From: Amblyomma americanum
Lineage: Eukaryota > Arthropoda > Arachnida > Ixodida > Ixodidae
Direction of reading: 5' to 3'
Length of the DNA stretch: 64,000 bases
NCBI RefSeq assembly: GCF_052857255.1
Contig: NC_135507.1
Coordinates: 73,316,330-73,380,329, forward strand
The position numbers and the translations under genes are program-made. This document shows, one piece after another, positions 45,265-55,668 of the stretch. The notes beneath the pieces are model-generated. The model saw only the letters and a list, made by a program, of their open reading frames with translations, had not been told where the DNA came from and did not search any database. Each line of letters begins with the position of its first letter. Within the stretch, counting starts at the first letter, position 1.

Positions 45265-45892
45265 CCACCCCCTTGAGGGTAAATTAAGGTAAATTGAGGT
45301 AAATTAAGTTGGCTTTGAGGAAAGCTAAGGCAGCTTTAACTGTTCCAGGTACACCCCAACCACGCTCTTATTGTAGTGATGGAAGGTGGAGTAAAACAAG
45401 AATAAATTCGTCAGATACGTTTGGGACCTCGTTGGCGAATGCGGGAACATTACCCTGCAGTGTGCATTGCTCTAATGTCAATGCATTACTGCGTAGACTC
45501 TCACACACAAACACACACACCACCCGCACTCGTGCGTATGACGTAGGCCGGAACGGTGTACGACGAACGGTTTATAAGAATTTTGATGCTAAAATCGCCT
45601 TTTGAGAAAGTACACGGCACAGTAACTGTCTCACATCTCGGTGAACTCCTGAACCACGCCTTAAGGGAAGAGGTAGTCTGGGAAGGCATTCAATTGAAGG
45701 TGCATATGTCGTCGTTTCCAATCCTTGTCGCTAGCTATAGCCTCTAACTTAATCAGAACATGTAAGATATATGCAACGAGAACGCGTATGACGCCACTCG
45801 GTACGCCATACGACAAACGGTTGCATCACTATTTTGCTATGAATGTTGTCGGGAAAACAGGCGCCGCAGTGAAGTCTGCCAAAGGGGACTAC

Positions 45893-46135
45893 GGGCCGCC
45901 GCGGTGGCTGAGTGGTTATGGCGCTTGGCTGCTGACTCGAAAGACGCGGGTTCGATCCCAACCGCGGCGGTCGAATTTCGATGGAGGCGAAATTCTAGAG
46001 GCCCGTGTGCTGTGCGATGTCAGTGCACGTTGAAGAACCCCAGGTGGTAGAAATTTCTGGAGCCCTTCACTACGGCGTCCCTCATAGCCTGAGTTGCTTT
46101 GGGACGTTAAACCCCCATAAACCAAACCAAACCAA
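45893..46135 (+). mobile_element. SINE-A copy (Ruka-like), well preserved
   Basis: Head GCCGCCGCGGTGGCTGAGTG with box A, GGGTTCGATCCC box B, body GAATTTCGATGGAGGCGAAA then TTCTAGAGGCCC, ACGTTGAAGAACCCCAGGTGG, and ending GGGACGTTAAACCCCCATAA with an (ACCAA)n tail. The best-preserved SINE-A in the window. Confidence 0.9.
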
Positions 46136-46339
46136 AGGGGATTACATATAGACGAACGACATGTAAATGGTTGTCTGAAATGATGGTGCTCGGCTTTCCC
46201 TGTGTGTCATACAGCCGCTTGATGGCGTCACAGTATTTTTCCTGCCATCGCTGGGATTTCTTGTGCCACCTGCGAATACACACACGCAGGCGGCACACAC
46301 TCACGTCGCAGGCTTTTCTGGTAATGGGTCTCGTAATGC

Positions 46340-46445
46340 AGTCGCATTAAAAATGCGAGAGGTGCCGCAGTGGGGGACTCCGGAATCATTTTGACCGCCT
46401 GGGGATGTTAAACTTGCACCGTCATTGCACAACACCTGTCTGTCT
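46340..46445 (-). mobile_element. SINE fragment
   Basis: GAGGTGCCGCAGTGGGGGAC, TCCGGAATCATTTTGACCGC and CTGGGGATGTTAAAC correspond to the middle of SINE-B on the minus strand, diverged and truncated at both ends. Confidence 0.55.
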
Positions 46446-46928
46446 TTTGCATTTTGCCTTCGACGAGGTGTGCAGTTCGAAGCGAGGGAGTTGAACTTCT
46501 ATGAGCGCAGCTGTGTTCTCACGCCTTGTGCACATGGCTGTAAAGGCCTCAGCGCTGTCACTGCAATTTCGTTCCTAGAGCACACAAAATTTCCCGTATC
46601 CTCCTGCGTATGCCCACTCCGGACAGGCTCTTCCGCTAAATCGGTATGCAGTCTCGAAAATGCTCTAATAGGAACACTTATATCTCAAATTAAATCTTTG
46701 AACGCAAGCAGTTAAATCTAAAGAAGTTAACGAGAAGGCGTTATCGTGCCGCAAGCGCGAATGACGCTAAAGTAATGTACTCTACGTGGAGGTGCCATCG
46801 ATATGCCATTTTTCGAACCGTCGATCGTCAGCGGCACCAAGTATACGAAATGTTGTTCGATAAATTTGTAACTATAAGCCACTCAAAAGAACCACTGTCC
46901 CGGTAACTACCTCCGATGACTTGATTAA

Positions 46929-47015
46929 TTGATTGATTGATTGATTGATCGATTGTTTGTTTGTTTGTTTGTTTGATTGATTGATTGATCGATTGTTTGT
47001 TTGTTTGTTTGTTTG

Positions 47016-47103
<88 letters not shown>
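46929..47103. repeat. (GATT)n/(GTTT)n tetranucleotide array
   Basis: About 43 units, alternating blocks of GATT and GTTT. It ends 13 nt before the splice acceptor AG at 47116-47117 of the next M13 exon. The Asn-Gln-Ser-Ile frames on the other strand are artefacts. Confidence 0.95.
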
Positions 47104-47106
<3 letters not shown>

Positions 47107-47117
47107 TTTCGACACAG

Positions 47118-47514
47118 GGCACCAAGGAGCCAATCACGAAAGTCATCGTCGACGACGTCGCAACGCTTCGGCGGCTGGTTGCGCTGCTGGGTGGGGCGGA
47201 ACTGAAAGTTGCCGCACTCTACACTATGTTCGTGCCAGTCGCTGAATACATGAGCCTGGAGTACAACGTGTCCCGGCAACGCGGCAAAATGCCGTACGGC
47301 ACTCGGCGGCGCACCTGTCTCTCGAGCCTCCACCTCCTGCTGCAGGATAGGTTCAGCGCCGCTCTGGCCAGTACCCTCCAGCACAAGAGCACGGCCGCGG
47401 TGATCGCCAGGATGTGGAAGGGTCTGCGCCAGGTCGGAGCGTCCATGCGCACTATCGCCCAGGGGCTCCAGCTCAGCGACATGAGGCTCATGCACGCCGA
47501 GCTGGAAGACAAAA
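47118..47514 (+). CDS. M13 peptidase homologue, third ectodomain exon
   Basis: Opens after TTTTCGACACAG in phase 0 (GTKEPITKVIVDDVATLRRL) and ends before a GTGAGG donor, leaving one base (phase 1). Encodes residues about 316-447. It includes a region with CLSSLHLLLQDRFSAALAST and ARMWKGLRQVGASMRTIAQG, aligning with the M13 stretch around the CxxxV...E...F and WMDxxT segments. The usual Trp-Met-Asp is not preserved (GASMRT). The acceptor has almost no polypyrimidine tract because the tetranucleotide array abuts it. High GC and clean frame contrast with the surrounding intron, supporting coding selection at least until recently. Confidence 0.8.
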
Positions 47515-47714
47515 GTGAGGGCGCAGCGTCAGAACCGTCTCTGGTGTCTCAAGTTTGGTCCACGATGGTCGCTGCATTTCGTCTTGCACGTGTTCGCTTC
47601 ACTCACAAGGTGCAGAACAACACCCCGATGACTTGCTAGGCTCACTTCCTTCGACTCTGATTCAATGTCTTTCACCGAGTGCAAACGCACTTAATTGGAC
47701 TAGTATGTCGGTCA

Positions 47715-47975
47715 AGTGAATTCTTTTGACTACCCTATTCAGACTGGGACTTATTGCCTGTGACCTCTTGTCCTCGTCTGAGTTCACTGGTAAAGGTACT
47801 TCATATTTATACTATTGCCCTTCCCCGTAAGCGAACCTGGAGGCGCGTCACTTTGCAGTGTCCCGTCCCTCTTCAGTTTGCGCCATTGTCTTATCCCGCA
47901 TCCCTACCGTGCAGCGCTTGCATTCTGTCAGACTGACGGGACGGCCAACTATTCCTGGTCCACCAGACTGTCGAC
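47715..47975 (+). repeat. Dispersed repeat R3, copy 1
   Basis: GAATTCTTTTGACTACCC...ATTCAGACTGGGACTTATTG to TGCAGCGCTTGCATTCTGTC matches 57205-57437 in the opposite orientation over about 220 bp. The short peptides MPVTSCPRLSSLVK and MPVISSPRLSALVR in the two copies show the conservation. Probably an inactive transposon piece in the M13 intron. Confidence 0.7.
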
Positions 47976-48097
47976 CATACTAGTGTAGGCATTTATTAAG
48001 GCCCAAGTCTTTCTTGCCGCATCAGTGTGCGCAAGACCTGTCCGCAGGAAACGTGTACAAGAAGTGTCGGCTCCACCTGTCAATAAAGAAGAAATTT

Positions 48098-48179
48098 CAG
48101 CGAGGATGAGATTCGATCTCACGCGCGCAGAGCCCAATGGATTAGCACTCCATCTCCGTAAAGACTCAGCCACCTCGTC
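48098..48179 (-). tRNA. tRNA-Ser(GCT)-like, possibly a pseudogene
   Basis: The minus strand from 48179 reads GACGAGGTGGCTGAGTCTTT (acceptor stem and D arm), then an anticodon arm GATGGAGTGCTAATCCAT with anticodon GCT (plus-strand 48144-48146), a serine-type long variable arm, a T arm TGAGATCGAATCTCA, and the closing CCTCGCT at 48098. The total of 82 nt is right for tRNA-Ser. Deviations: a mismatch and a wobble at the end of the acceptor stem, D-loop TCTTTACG in place of the usual GGTTAAGG, and A in place of the first T of the T loop (box B ATCGAATC). It may be a functional divergent gene, but a pseudogene is more likely. Confidence 0.55.
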
Positions 48180-48204
48180 CTACGAAACGAGGGTGTTTTA
48201 GAAG

Positions 48205-48335
48205 GTATATGTCGTAACTTTAAACGGGATGTAGCGAAAACATCGGATATAACGAAGGTGTAGTATGTCGTAATTTGAAACAATATAACGAACACACCGG
48301 ATATAACGAAAGTGTGGTATGTCGTAACTTGAAAC
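48205..48335. repeat. 54-bp minisatellite, about 2.4 copies
   Basis: Units beginning TATGTCGTAACTTT, TATGTCGTAATTTG and TATGTCGTAACTTG each contain GGATATAACGAA. The first two units differ at several sites, so the array is not recent. It directly follows the tRNA-like gene. Confidence 0.75.
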
Positions 48336-49863
48336 CGAAACTGATTCGGCAAGCGTGAGGCGATCGCGTTGAGCTAGAGAGCTCAACAGGACGACAGAAA
48401 GGCTTTCGACTTGATGCACGTAAGCTTACTTTGGTGCGCTCCTGAATTTGTCATTCTGATCCGAAATTGATTATCACTCCTCAACTTCAGAAAGCACCGC
48501 GGAACAAAAGAATACACACACACACATCGCGGATGGGGCGTGTTTTCAGATAGGTCGTAATTTGCGCGCAGTTCCAGGCACGCCGCCTTCCATTAAGGAT
48601 GGAGTTTAGCAACTGACGCTATTACAGCGACAGCTGTTAGTGGATCATACCTGGCGCAACATTATCATTAATCTGTAGTCAGGTTCACTGATGTTAGGCA
48701 AGTCACACAAGCGCAGCATAAATCTAATAAGTGCAGTCTCGAAACTCGGAATTCACCTTACCACGCACTGCGCAGCGTTCACGTGTATTTTGTAGGTTAA
48801 TAAGAACAGAGCACGTTTAATAAGCACAGAGCAGGTTAATAAGCAATGTTTCAATGCCCAATAAAGCATGGCAAGTCTCCACGCAGCAGCCAGACGATCG
48901 TAGGTTAAGAGCCAACCGTTCAACTGTCGGCTCATCTTTTTTTTTCATATAAGCGTCAAGTGGGTTAGGGTTACGGACCTGTAGCAGATGCAGGGCCTTC
49001 GCTTCAATTGGCATGAAATATTAAAGTCAGATTAATGGCCCCGGCCCGGAAGCAAGGTTTACAGCGAGAGCTGTTATGCGCCCGTCCTTGGCTTGTGCAT
49101 AGCCATCGCCGTCGGCGTCGTCAGCGTAACCGGCGGGTGCGTCACCATGGTAACCATGGTAAAGCGCCCACCGGTTACCATGTCAACCCGGGTATAGTTA
49201 TTATCCCGCGTGACGCCACGTAGGCTGTGTTAACGTTTATTGCTGTGCGTCTGTGTCTCGTCGTCTGATGTCACCTTATGTAACCTGGGTCGCATAAGCC
49301 TACGGGTGGCTCTGTTTGGAACAGCCGTCTGCCAAAACTAAATGCCTGCACAGCTATCACTGAATCTCGCGTCACATAGTCGTAAACGCTCTATGAATTC
49401 TTTTTTCAGGCTATAATCCGCCGGAGCGTCTACTGCGCGCGGCTTCCGGATCGAGAGTGGCGCTCCTAGCAGCCGCTTTTGTCCGCAAACTAAACTTATT
49501 TTTTTTCTTGTTAGTGGTTATTTATTGATAAAATAACAATGGTAGGAAAAGATGTCCCTAGCCGCGGCATCTGCCATCGGAACATGAAGCACCTGAGCTG
49601 CGACTAGCGGGAATAAAAGGACATGGAGAGGACAGGGAGAGGGAAAGAAAGGGGGGAGCGATAGTAAGAAAAGACAGTGGCAGGGGGTAGTATACGCTAT
49701 GTACACGTTAATAATATGGAAATAAATGCGGGATGCTGCGCCGCGCATGACAGGAGTACTCGACGGGAGTTTCAGAACCATGAGGAGTATTGAGATACTC
49801 TGGTGTTGCATACATTGAACGACAGCCGTCCTCAGCCTCATACCAGTGTGCATACCCCTGCAG
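48336..49863. other. Intronic; no gene recognised
   Basis: Contains a (CA)n-like run near 48510 and a CCATGGTAACCATGGTAA palindromic repeat near 49145. Frames overlapping the next exon on the opposite strand are shadows. The end (CATACCCCTGCAG) serves as the acceptor of the next M13 exon. Confidence 0.4.
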
Positions 49864-50230
49864 AGACCGAGAACGTGCATTCTCAGGGCAGGGAGTCTTG
49901 GCAGTGGGGATACGAGGATGCTTTCGTCTCCAACCTGGTCAAGCACGTGAAATTCACCAGGCGACGGGTGGCCGCCCGAGACGTGCTCTCGGCTGAGTAC
50001 GAGCAGCACGCCGTCATGCGCCTCATGCCAGACTACTTCTACCCGCTGGCTGCCGAGACCAGCATCAACTACGGGACACTGGGCACGTACATGGCCGAGG
50101 TGCTCTTCAACTCCAGCTTGCCACCGTACAGGGTGCAGACACGCGTCAACTGCTTCGTCAACTACGCCAGACAGCTTGGCCTCGACTTGAGCGGCGGGCT
50201 GGAGGACGTTGTGGACGCGCTGCGAACCAG
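49864..50230 (+). CDS. M13 peptidase homologue, catalytic-region exon lacking HExxH
   Basis: Begins with AG (completing an AAG codon with the previous exon) after CCCCTGCAG and ends at CCAG before GTGAGGAG in phase 2. Residues about 448-570. Key points: DVLSAEYEQH occupies the place of the M13 VNAxY substrate motif and lacks the Asn. SINYGTLGTYMAEVLFNS aligns with the NYGxIGxxIGHExxHxFD zinc site, so positions 526-530 are E-V-L-F-N in place of H-E-x-x-H. TRVNCFVNYA matches the conserved TxCxVxQY strand. GLEDVVDAL (E561, D565) aligns with GENIAD, keeping Glu and Asp. The spacing from the zinc site to this Glu is about 28 residues shorter than in neprilysin. Without both histidines and the catalytic Glu it cannot be a conventional zinc peptidase. 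Reading frame and splice signals are otherwise intact, so this is a pseudo-enzyme or a young pseudogene. Confidence 0.85.
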
Positions 50231-51497
50231 GTGAGGAGTCGCCTGTTGGGGTACGTTCCTTTGACGCTCGCGCAAAGGATATATCTAGTGCTATAGAGCT
50301 AGGAGGCAGATATTTGACTAAACGAGATTATTTTGATACTTTCTCCCTGGCCATAAAACTTTCTGCGCAAAGCTGTGGGGGAAGTTTGCATGCACCCCAC
50401 CTAGGGGCGCTGCGCCGATTTGGAGGCACAGTTGCTGTTCTCAAGTTACAATGAAGTTGGCACCGAGAAGCGGCGTGTTGCACTGTCTCGCCGAACAGGT
50501 TACTGCACGGAATTCATCCGCCCATCACGCTCCTTACGTCGACTCCCAGCAACCCACATCACGCGTCCAGGAGGGAGGGGGGCGGAGTTAAATTGGTTCT
50601 CTTTCCGTCGGGGTGAAGGTTTTATCCTGACACTGGGGCCGCTGCGCGGTGCCACTGGTTAAGTCGGTTGCACACGCCACAGAAACAGCTGGTTTGCCAT
50701 CGTGGCAGTGATCCAACGAGCCTGTTGGATGCTTTGATTGCAACAGGTGCTAGCATAAATTTTCATTAGCTGTAAGTGAATTTTAGCTACACTAAGAGGT
50801 TTGCCACGTGAGCCGGCCCAAGAACCTCTGCTCTTCGTAGAAACGGTTTATCCCCCGTACGTGGAACAGCCCCTCTTTGCTAACTTTTACAAGTACATCA
50901 TGGAAGCCAGCAACCCCGCTGATATATGCCGCCGCACAGCGTGCTAACCGTGTTTGATACCTGCTCTCCACCTGTACCAGTACGAAATGGTTAATGGCAT
51001 GACCTGTCAACGGATTCAGGTATTGTAGTCTGGCAAGGTACACCTGGAAGCTAGAGCAGGTCAGCTGCATAACACAGGGGGGAAAGAGGCAGGGCCAGAA
51101 AGTGAGGACGTCATCTCTGCACCCACAAAAGGATCAAACCGAATGCATACTGTATCCTAGTAAACAATTTGGCTCTAATTAGGAGAAACTCTTTCGCCAG
51201 CCGATACGCGGAGGAAGCCCCAGTTGCAGCCCAAAAGTTGACTGCAATCGAATGCCAGCTGGGGCCCGCCAGAAATTTGACCTTGGCTGATTTAGACCAA
51301 AATCGATGTCAAACCGTAGCTGAGCGTGCCCGACACGATGGCGACCTCCAAATGTGACCTGGGATGTTTCCAAGAATATGGTCCGGGCCACCCCTGAAAA
51401 ATAGTTCACTGCTTTTAGATTAGCGCCATCTCTTTGCTGCGGTGTCTCTTGTGGTGTAACCATTTATGTCATCACGCTTTCGCACGTCACACATCGG
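50231..51497. other. Intronic; no gene recognised
   Basis: Start of the last M13 intron. Short frames only; no transposon motif identified. Confidence 0.4.
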
Positions 51498-52412
51498 TTT
51501 AAGCCTGGACTCTATGTGCGCGAAAGAGTGAGCGACGCGACAAGGCGGCACGGCGACGCTCGCTCCGTCGCTTGTGGGCAACCTCCATGCAAGCGAAGGC
51601 GGCAGGCGACGCGAACCCGCGACGTGCGCAGCGGACTCCGTGCTTTGCGCACTCAACTTAATAAACACGCTTGTAACCTGCTCTCTCTATTAAAATTTTG
51701 CGAATGTGCCTCATAGTCAGGGCCAAAGGAATATTTCCTCTACGGCAGCGGTGTAGCGGCAGTGGAGATAACCAAAGGCGTGCTTGCGGAGACGAAGTCA
51801 CATCACGGGTTCACGGGGGAGGTGTGCTTTCGTTCGGTGCCTGTGCACTCCAGCTTAGTAAAAACACTCCCATAAACTATCACCGCAATCTGATTGTAAG
51901 TGAGCAAGCTATAATATACCAGTGAGAATGCGCGCCGTGAGTGTTTCTGCACAGTTGGAGCGCAGCGGCACGGTGGATCGAGCGCCGGAACCCGCGGCTC
52001 GGCACGCATCTCTCCCTGCAGTACGCCCGCTCGCGTAGCCCGCTCCAAATGCTGTTAGCCCTCCGCACCCAACAAGTAGATTGTTTTAATTATTTAAATC
52101 ATGCGGGTCTGCCTCTCAGCTACAAAACCAAATATTTTATCGACGGTGGCGATGACCAAGACGACGGGCGGGTTTCGTGAGATGTACCCGTGAGAAACCC
52201 TAGACAAACCGGAAATGGCTTTGGGGGGCTCTGGTTGGCCAGTCTAGTGGGGGACTTCCGGGCTTGGAGCGAAATTTTCTGTGGGTGCAGATCCGAGCGA
52301 CACTGCAAGCGACACATGCATTTTGCTTCGCGCGACGGCGTCGCTCGTCGCTTGCCGCCGTCGCCTTCGCGTTCGCATGAGTTTTCGCGTACATGGAGTC
52401 CAGGCTTTAAGC
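51498..52412. mobile_element. Terminal-inverted-repeat element, about 915 bp
   Basis: Left end TTTAAGCCTGGACTCTATGT then GCGCGAAAGAG is mirrored by the right end TTTTCGCGTACATGGAGTCC then AGGCTTTAA. Inward of both ends lie GCGACG/CGTCGC-rich subrepeats in opposite orientations (51530-51625 and 52290-52370). The interior has no transposase frame. Non-autonomous DNA transposon in the last M13 intron. Confidence 0.7.
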
Positions 52413-52724
52413 GGAGTTACCGTAGCAGCACAACTAATAGGCTCAATACTGGAAATGTATTGGAAAATGCCGGTTCTACAAAGGACCAGAGTGAGGCCAT
52501 CAATCTCCAATATTTGGCCGATTACCTGTGGTGTTTTGGTAAGCACCGGCTTTTTTTTTTTATCCCAGGAATGTATATCATCCTCGCGGCGTCCACTGGA
52601 CGCACACCCAAGGTGCGAAATGAGTCCCACACAGAATAAAAAATTGAGATCACTGCGGCACCCGTATTAGAGGAATGTGTAAGCACCAACTTTCATGACC
52701 ATATATGGACATGTTTATCACCGG

Positions 52725-53070
52725 TATTCAATTCAATTCATTTTATTTTACCAGAAGTTTGTAAGAATATCTTGGCTACAAGCTGTGAATCACAGCTTGA
52801 CATGGCCCAGAAAACCTCTACAAGACAGTGCCAACATAGTTATTAACAATACTTAAGAGAAAGAATGGAGAGATCTAGAATAGCAGATACTATACAATGA
52901 TAACTTTGAGTAGTATTCAAAACACAAACAAGCTTAGTTTCCAAATATTATCAGAAATAACCCAAGAATACATCATACATACATATTTGAATAAAACTAG
53001 ATTTCTACAATCATAACTGAAATCGATTGCATACTGGTACAAGAAATAATAGGTCAGTGAAGCAAGCATA
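52725..53070 (-). mobile_element. LINE 3' end
   Basis: Plus strand TATTCAATTCAATTCATTTT then ACCAGAAGTTTGTAAGAATATC and CTTGGCTACAAGCTGTGAATC. The (AATTG)n tail and CCAGAAG...GGCTACAAGC pattern parallels the LINE end at 40850. Only 3' UTR remains. Confidence 0.55.
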
Positions 53071-53141
53071 TATCATAAGCGCGACTACTTATAGCTCACA
53101 GACGTCGACTTCCTGCCTATGACGTCTCACTTATGACGTCA

Positions 53142-53470
53142 CACCACTTTTTTTTTCTTTCCAGACGTCGTTGTAACCCATCCACACTCTTGACGGTCAC
53201 TGTGACATACGACCGGAAGTGTAGTATCACGTGTCCCAGGACACCATTTGTCGCATTTTCCCCCTCAATTAACTCTAATTAATTAACTGTCACACCATAT
53301 GACGTGGCCCTCCTTTTTTTCTTTCCAGACGTCGATGTAACCCATCCACGCTCTTGACGTCCACTGGGACACGTTACCCCGGACGCGATTTTGTCACATT
53401 TTTACCCCTTAATTCACACTAGTTAATTAACTAATCTAATGCAACCATTATTTTTCTGATAACTCAATTC
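53142..53470. repeat. Tandem duplication of about 164 bp
   Basis: TTTCTTTCCAGACGTCG then TGTAACCCATCCAC occurs at 53155 and again at about 53318. The copies extend through GACACG.TACCCCGGACG-like and TTAATTAACT segments with substitutions. Each unit carries a strong polypyrimidine-CAG that looks like a splice acceptor, just upstream of the last M13 exon. Confidence 0.75.
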
Positions 53471-53612
53471 GTTCTAACGTTATTGTGACGACAAGATCGT
53501 GATGCCACGAAACCGAAAACATAGCCATACAGTGCTTACGCATTAAAACAATAAGACCGTTGCGTTATACACCGTCCACGTGCTGTGAACTTAACCGAGC
53601 CGCAACACGCAG

Positions 53613-53826
53613 GTGGGCGGCCGAGGTGGCGCTACAAGCGTGGAAGAACGACCGGCCAGGGGTGTCCCTGTTCGCTCCTCTGACGCAACTCTTCTTCCTG
53701 CGCGTCGCAGTCACCTACTGCGGCGTGACGCCGTCGAAGCGGACCCCGCTGCGGTTCGCCATGAAGACGTTGGCCAGCTACGCCACCGTCTTCAACTGCA
53801 GCGTCCCGCCGCCGGTTCCCTGCTGA
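53613..53826 (+). CDS. M13 peptidase homologue, terminal exon
   Basis: Starts with G (completing AGG Arg with the previous exon) after GCAACACGCAG and ends with TGA at 53824-53826. Encodes residues about 570-640: WAAEVALQAWKNDRP, then LTQLFFLRVAVTYCG, which is the conserved M13 QLFFxxxAQxWC strand, and TPLRFAMKTLASYATVFNCS, matching SPxxxRVxGxLxNxxxFxxxFxC. The family His of HSP is replaced (KRTP), and the invariant C-terminal CxxW-type ending is shortened to PPVPC. The protein therefore ends at the terminal cysteine. No stops or frameshifts, and all phases fit. Confidence 0.85.
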
Positions 53827-55197
53827 AGAGCAGAGTGACAGCTGCGCGCGCCTGACGATCGTCAAGCTTCGCCAGGCGCCATCGGTCGATCAGCCGCTGC
53901 TGCGAACTGTTCCCCTCGGCCGTCAGTCGTTCAGGTGTTATTGCGGGCTATCGGCGGCCATTGATCGCTTTGATTTTAGAAGAGGCAACGAATTTTGTTT
54001 CAAAATACTACGCAGGCCATGACAAGCAGCCCATGTGCGCACCGAACGCCTCTCAGACTTCCGCATCCGTAACAAACACAGATTGGGATCCTCTTCATAT
54101 TATTCTATGATTGTTCATTAGCTAACCCAGATGATGACTATTCCAGGTGATGACCAGTCTTAAAACGAACATTTTTCTATGTCAATACGGGGAAATAAGC
54201 AGCACACTATAATTTTTTAGTCTCTCTATGAACGAAGCGTGACAGGAGACACGATTATCTGACTGACATTATTACTCTGTAATCGCTACATCTTTATAAA
54301 AGATAATCTACTTGTTATCTGTTAAGTGTGTAAAATGTTGGCAACGCTTTTGGGCACTAATAAAGTCGGAAATATAAGTAAGCACGTAACCGATGCGGCA
54401 TCGCTTATGCAACTGTTTGACATGCGATTACGGAAATCTGCCAGCTCTTATTGCATGAGATACCCCCTGCTTAAACTGTTTCCGTTCATGTGTCCTCTCC
54501 TGACATCACGTAAACGGAGGAGAACGCGTATGCAAATGTCAAAGTTGGGATCTTGATGTATCTGGGTGCCACCTGAATCCACCGCATTAATCAGCGAACG
54601 ATGGTTGGCATTAGCGGCCGAGAGGTCTGCTGTGGCAGGCCCGCATTGACGCTTCACAGGCGAGGTGCATACTCGGCCTGCTTTTGCTTGCGGTCTTCGG
54701 TTCGACCGCGTTCCCGGCACACTTCATGGACTCCAGGGCCTACTCGCACGAAGCAAATCGTCTAGTTCCAAGCGTTGTCTCATTCGCAGTCTAAACCCCG
54801 TCCGTTGGTTTTGAGGAAAGAAAGGCGCATAACTGACTCCTTGGGTCGGTGTACAGCTCAAGCTGGAGGTGTACATAGCGGTGGTGTCCACCTACAGAAA
54901 CACGTTACCCGTAACGCGTTACACGGCTGCCGTTCTACCCGCTTTATTGTTTTTACTCATTCGTTTATGCACGGGTAATTACAGCTTTCGCTGTAAAATA
55001 AAAATCACCCTCTCGCATCCAAAGAGGCACTGACAACCGACAGAATAAAACTCTCAGACAACCCGCCCTCTTCATGGGACACTGAAGTGACAGTGATAGA
55101 AGTAGAGCGCCACCCTCTTTCCGCCCAACACAAGGTCCAACTTCAAGCCTGCCTTGGCTCATCCCGCCCGGACGACATGACCTAATAGATCACAAAT
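53827..55197. other. 3' flank of the M13 gene; no further gene recognised
   Basis: An AATAAA at 54359-54364, about 530 bp after the stop codon, is a candidate polyadenylation signal. The remainder shows short frames without motifs. Confidence 0.4.
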
Positions 55198-55668
55198 GCG
55201 TTAAGAGATTTTTAGCATAGCGTTACCGTGTACCGCTATCGCATACAGCTACCTCCAGCCTCCAAATCGCATTCGCATGTGGCCCTCGATGAGCCTGGTG
55301 CATTGCGCCCATATGCCCAGCGCTTTTCCAAGCGGCGGCAGCGGTTTGCGCTTACAGTACCCTGTAACACTGTGCTAAAACTAGAGCTTTAGTATAGCAA
55401 GTTTCACGAAACTCCGCGGAGTCATCTGCACATGCGCAGATGGGTCCGGGGACGCAGACCTGCCACTGCGCAGACTCAGCTCGGTCCCCGCTTAAGCGAA
55501 TCACGATGGTGTTGTACTAAATGGTCTACATTCGGCAACAGAGCTTTAGTATAGCTATACCGCTAGCGATACCGCATTCCGCGGCAGCCCATTCAAGAGA
55601 ATCGCTGGCTGGCGGTTCGCGGTAAACGGCAGCTCTAAGCCGTATACGCTATGCTAAATCTCTCTGCT
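55198..55668. mobile_element. MITE-3, about 470 bp
   Basis: The left end GCGTTAAGAGATTTTTAGCA then TAGCGT is mirrored by the right end ACGCTATGCTAAATCTC (55650-55668). Internally GAGCTTTAGTATAGC occurs twice (about 55384 and 55542) and related inverted fragments repeat, giving a nested palindromic look. Non-coding. Confidence 0.65.

Noticed and set aside
46828..47495. Minus-strand frames with Asn-Gln-Ser-Ile repeats, apparently 207 codons long
   Set aside because: Translation of the GATT/GTTT array plus the antisense of the M13 exon at 47118-47514, which has the conserved motifs and correct splice phases on the plus strand.
47715..47975. Possible extra M13 exon after 47514
   Set aside because: The sequence is a dispersed repeat with an inverted copy at 57205 and has no M13 motif.
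48205..48335. CRISPR-like regular repeats
   Set aside because: Only 2.4 diverged 54-bp units without spacers, in a eukaryotic genome; a minisatellite.
49518..50009. 163-codon minus-strand frame opposite the catalytic-region M13 exon
   Set aside because: Its overlap with 49864-50009 is the antisense of a conserved M13 segment; the rest shows no domain.
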